From the NCBI GenBank assembly GCA_035772405.1, contig JAYKKM010000122.1, positions 1,155,501 to 1,219,500 of the forward strand: a stretch of DNA of 64,000 bases. Reading direction: 5' to 3'. The stretch is from Chrysogorgia sp. JL179-B06 (Eukaryota; Cnidaria; Anthozoa; Scleralcyonacea; Chrysogorgiidae). The number at the start of each line of letters is the position of its first letter. Position 1 is the stretch's first letter. Shown here piece after piece: positions 60,511-64,000 of the stretch. The notes beneath the pieces were generated by a model, which saw only the letters and a program-made list of their open reading frames with translations, was not told where the DNA came from and ran no database searches. A program made the translations under genes and the position numbers.

Positions 60511-61390
60511 GCGTCTTCTATACAGAAAACTAAAAACTGTCCAGAGCGTATAGGCATAGAGATCATAAATAAAACTAGGGGGCACCAGAATTTGGTAACC
60601 AATTGAACGCCGCCATTTTGGGCAAATTGGAGGGCAAACATCTTGGTTCCAGGCTTTTTTCTGCAATTCGAGAACATCGCGGACCAAAACAAGGAATTGT
60701 AAATTCTACAATTTTTGCTTTAATATCGCATAATGAAATATAAATATAAAATTGCCCTCCGATTTATCCAAGATGGCGGCGTTCAATTGGTTACCCTCAC
60801 TGATCTCGCAAGAAGACTGGATCGAGCAACTATTGTTCAGAAAATGAAGCAGGAAGCCATTACTAAGGGACCAACTGAGGATCCTATGAGGTTTTTTTGT
60901 TGGATTATGTGCTCTTACCATCGACAAAATAAATAATTTTACTATAAAGAGGACTAGAAGACATTTTTCAAATTACTTGGTAAAACGATTCATGGCCTAC
61001 CTACAGATTTATTGCGACTTTGGTCCCTTAGTAATGGCCGCCGTTGGCTCTAATTATCCAGTGAGAGAAGCCTAATATGAGACGTCAAATTAGGTTCAAG
61101 ATTTTATGCATTTAATGTTAACAAAGAAACTATATTGGCAATACTCTAAACCTATTTCGCGAGCGTCAGTTTGATTTGCTTGCAAACTCGGAGCTTGTAA
61201 TGATCTCTCGTCAATTTACATTATGCAAATATGCAAGCTTCAAAATCAGCTCATCAGATACAATAGAAAGCTCAATCCAGTCCTATTTTTGAGATCAGTG
61301 GTTACTCTGGGTTGACTGAAATGAAGATTGGATACCCCTCTAGTTTTATTTATAATCTCTATATGCTTATAGGCACATTAAAAACAGCAG
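60511..61390. mobile_element. Foldback composite element
   Basis: CATAGAGATCATAAATAAAACTAG near 60.56 kb has an inverted partner CTAGTTTTATTTATAATCTC near 61.34 kb. Within it, GGTAACCAATTGAACGCCGCC and complement form another pair, and the segment shared with 15.99-16.42 kb lies inside. Confidence 0.55.
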
Positions 61391-61471
61391 CGAGTTACCG
61401 TCGTCATGAAATGTGAAATGCTCTCAGTGGCATTGTAAATAAGTTTAGTGTTACACACAAATAGTGCTTAC

Positions 61472-61553
61472 CCCATGAAAACAAACAAGAAAACAACCGC
61501 TGACAAAAGACTTCCTCTGCTTGCTGGCGATAACATACCAAACACGGCAACAA
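61472..61553 (-). CDS. TM9SF4: TM9SF4-like nonaspanin, most 5' exon in window
   Basis: 82 bp between GCTTTTCAG and GTAAGC. Reads VAVFGMLSPASRGSLLSAVV then FLFVFMG. The [LF]GMLSP.SRG...FLF.FMG block is a strong nonaspanin motif. The Gly codon is split and completed by the next exon. The N-terminal half of the gene lies beyond the right edge of the window. Confidence 0.92.
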
Positions 61554-64000
61554 CTGAAAAGCATAAACATAGAAAACGATGATTCAAACACTATAGACTA
61601 AAAGCGGATTTCCATGAGTCCTCGCACGAAGCAACTCGCTGCGAGTGTTTTAACCCTCGTGGCAGATAGTTGGAAATTTTGAACTATTTTTTACTCGCGG
61701 CAAGTACTCGCAGTAAATATAACCAATCAAAACAAATTATGTCAACATTTCAAATCATTAGTAATTCGTGGGGAAAACTGCACAAAGGAAATCATTATCG
61801 TGTCGATGGTTCCATAGATATTGAAGGAAGAAATTACATAAATTAATCGAACTTTCAAAACCATTTTCGGGTTAGGCCCTGTTTACATGAAGCGGATTGA
61901 GTGTTCAAGTCAAATCTCCCATGTTGTTTCTCCTTGTTGTGTTTACATGAAGAAGATTGAAAGTTTACGATCTGATCGAAACGGATGGCTGAAGTCAATC
62001 CACGCAGTTGAGTGGATTGACTTGAGATTCAAGCAAGGATCGACTTGAATGTTGCCAATCTGATTGATGTAAACACGGTTTGACTTGAAAATGACTTGAT
62101 ACGCATGCGTTAAATTTACGTATGCGCGTTTTGAGGCCTGAATATACCCATGCGCGTATTCAGGCCTCGAAAAGTACGCCTTAGAAGTAGGGTTAGTATT
62201 TCTTTATTCCAGGGTTAGAGTTTTTATTTGAGTTATGGTTAGGATTTTTGTTCTTGTAAAGTTTCTGAATCCTGGGAAAATAACCTTGATGACGTATCTG
62301 TGTCTATTGTTTACCAGTACACCAGGGTTCTATTTAGGGGCCCCAAACAGCCCAGCTTCCCCCCTCCAAAAAAAAAGTTGTGATCATTCAGGTCGGTATA
62401 CATAAAATAAGTATTCCCAGTCTGGGATTATATATATCTGTTATGAAGTGTTATATCTGTTATTGGACGTAAGGTGGTGTATCGCGTGCATGTAACTTAA
62501 TTCAACTTAACTGATTCAATATGAAATATATTATAAATTTTAATAAACAATATAAAATGTTCTTAAAATCCTGTAAGTGTTGCTTTTTAGTGTTTTATAT
62601 GACTTTTCCAAACCTTCAGTATTGTGTAAAATCTTCCCCCAAAATGCAGTAAATGGCATTTCAGAGACTCTAGATTTCAAACTTTTCCAGGGGGGCATGC
62701 CCCGACCCCCTAGATGCTCGCGCCTTTGGAGCTCGCAACTCCCTTTCCAAATCCTGGCTACGTCCTTGCTTCTCCCCCAAACGAAAAATCCTAGATAGAA
62801 CCCTGTACACGGTGATGTAACCATTTACTCGTAAATACCGATTTGTTCCAGGTGTTAGCTACATGGATATCCAAACAACTCGAAGATTGTTAAAAAAACT
62901 CGGCTATCGCTTCATCAGTCTTGAAAGCCCGCGAGTTATCGCAACGAGCTGCATGTGGTGGAAATACAGTGGAAACCATGCGAGTACCCGCAACGAGCTG
63001 CCAGTTGCGTTGTGCGAGGACTGGAAATCCGCCTTAACTCTATAGTCTGAACTATATGGTCGAAAACACTATTATAAAAGAACATTTTAAAAAGTGTGTT
63101 TCGATTGGCTAAACGCTGTGTTTCTATAAATATATAGAAACACGGAAATTTTCCCTGCCCCACTTTGTGAATTTTTTTACAGGCTTACGAAGGTAATCAA
63201 AGTGAACAAAACTACTCTTGTACAAAACAACAGCACTAATTTTGACCAAACACAATCCTGTCATCCGCCATCTTGTTGTAATACTTTGACTAATTAACTG
63301 GGAAGTTGGTGACGTCACACCTGGGGTAAACCTGATGAAACTACTCTACGGGTAGACGAGTTTCCGCGGAATGGTTTTTAAAATGGTGTGGTTCAATTGA
63401 AAAAGGAAGACATTCACATAAATCGAGATTCAGACTTATAAATAAGACATTCACAAAAATCGACATTCAGACTTAAAAGCACGCTGCTTGTGACATCACA
63501 CACATATCGAAAATACATCCAAGATGGCGGACGATGATTCAGGTTACGAGCATTTTTACAACCTCAATCTACTATATTTAAGTTACATACTTTGATCTAA
63601 AAGGTACTTATTTTTATTTGCCAATGTCATGATTTTCATGATTTTAATAAATGAACCATTAACGTATTTTCAAAATGTAATTTTATAAATGAAAATCATT
63701 TTTTCCGTGTCCCCATACAGAAACACGAGTGGAAGTTTGGAAGAACGAGAAATTGCCGTGGGAAAACGAGCCCGAAGAGCAAGTGTTTCCACTGTGATTT
63801 TCAATTTCCTAATAATAACATAGATGTGTTAATATATACTCTGCTGTATAATGAATGTGGGAGAGAGCTTCCAGTAGACAGACGAACAGAAACGATCGTC
63901 AAGCTCATATCCTCAGAAAAATGATTCTAAGTCCCAGACGGTGAGACGCTCTAACCATTGAGCTACCGAGGCTCAGAATCAATGGTTCAGAATCATTTTT
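61554..64000. other. TM9SF4 intron or upstream sequence with repeats
   Basis: A TIR element occupies about 61589-63046. The remainder holds AT-rich unique sequence and a tRNA-like SINE head at the very end (63913-64000, AGACGCTCTAACCATTGAGCTACCG). No exon of the gene is recognised here. Confidence 0.5.
61589..63046. mobile_element. Non-autonomous TIR element, ~1.45 kb
   Basis: Ends ACTATAGACTAAAAGCGGATTT and the complement-like AAATCCGCCTTAACTCTATAG. Arms share GTCCTCGCAC and the AACGAGCTGC-type repeat. The interior contains direct repeats of CAATCCAC / GATTGACTTGA and has no transposase frame. Confidence 0.55.

Larger units (their letters stand above)
58902..61471. other. TM9SF4 intron filled with foldback elements
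   Basis: Contains a 1.17-kb TIR element (59092-60258) and a second foldback (60511-61390) that includes a copy of the dispersed repeat also at 16.0 kb. No exon found. Short frames have no family features. Confidence 0.6.

Overview
The window is nuclear DNA of an animal: two spliced host genes with GT-AG introns, dense miniature transposons, tRNA-derived SINEs, a non-LTR retrotransposon remnant, minisatellites and two large self-synthesising (Polinton/Maverick-type) DNA transposons. An aquatic invertebrate, possibly a cnidarian, fits the gene and repeat content, but nothing in the sequence fixes the taxon.

Host genes. On the + strand, 5.1-13.4 kb, lies a stathmin-domain-containing-1-like gene (STMND1-like): an N-terminal exon with a lipidation signal, a middle exon and a short final exon, separated by introns full of repeats. 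On the - strand, from 61.5 kb down to 24.1 kb, lie eight exons coding the C-terminal half of a TM9SF4-type nonaspanin. Splice phases agree at all seven junctions and the gene ends in a KID tail. Its largest intron (29765-58741, 29 kb) holds both Polinton-type elements.

Element A (39596-58185, 18,590 bp) is a complete-looking Polinton/Maverick (adintovirus-like). It has a 6-bp target duplication (AATGTT), AGTAG...CTACT ends and about 1.17-kb terminal inverted repeats (TIRs). Its genes are open: protein-primed type DNA polymerase B, a retrovirus-type integrase with a chromodomain, packaging ATPase, major capsid protein, penton-like minor capsid protein and a fiber-like protein. It also has small membrane and predicted myristoylated proteins, a tandemly duplicated membrane protein, and two accessory enzymes: a type II thymidine kinase and a BRO-N/VRR-NUC/zinc-finger fusion. 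I could not find the usual adenain-like protease. Polymerase and accessory genes lie mostly on the - strand at left; the capsid module runs on the + strand at right.

Element B (33634-39366, 5,733 bp) sits 229 bp to the left. It has its own 6-bp target duplication (CATGGA), the same AGTAG...CTACT terminal letters and nearly identical 1.36-kb TIRs. It has only three genes: a zinc-finger/P-loop ATPase, a small basic protein with a glycine-rich cleavage-like site, and an acidic four-Cys-pair zinc-ribbon protein. With no integrase or polymerase but Polinton-like ends, it looks like a non-autonomous satellite of Polintons. This is the most interesting object in the window.

The rest is repeat-rich intergenic or intronic DNA: many foldback MITEs, a 100-bp-period satellite split by a hAT-like element, 20- and 30-bp minisatellites, GAT-type repeats, and a large foldback that carries an inverted copy of the neighbouring STMND1-like exon start.
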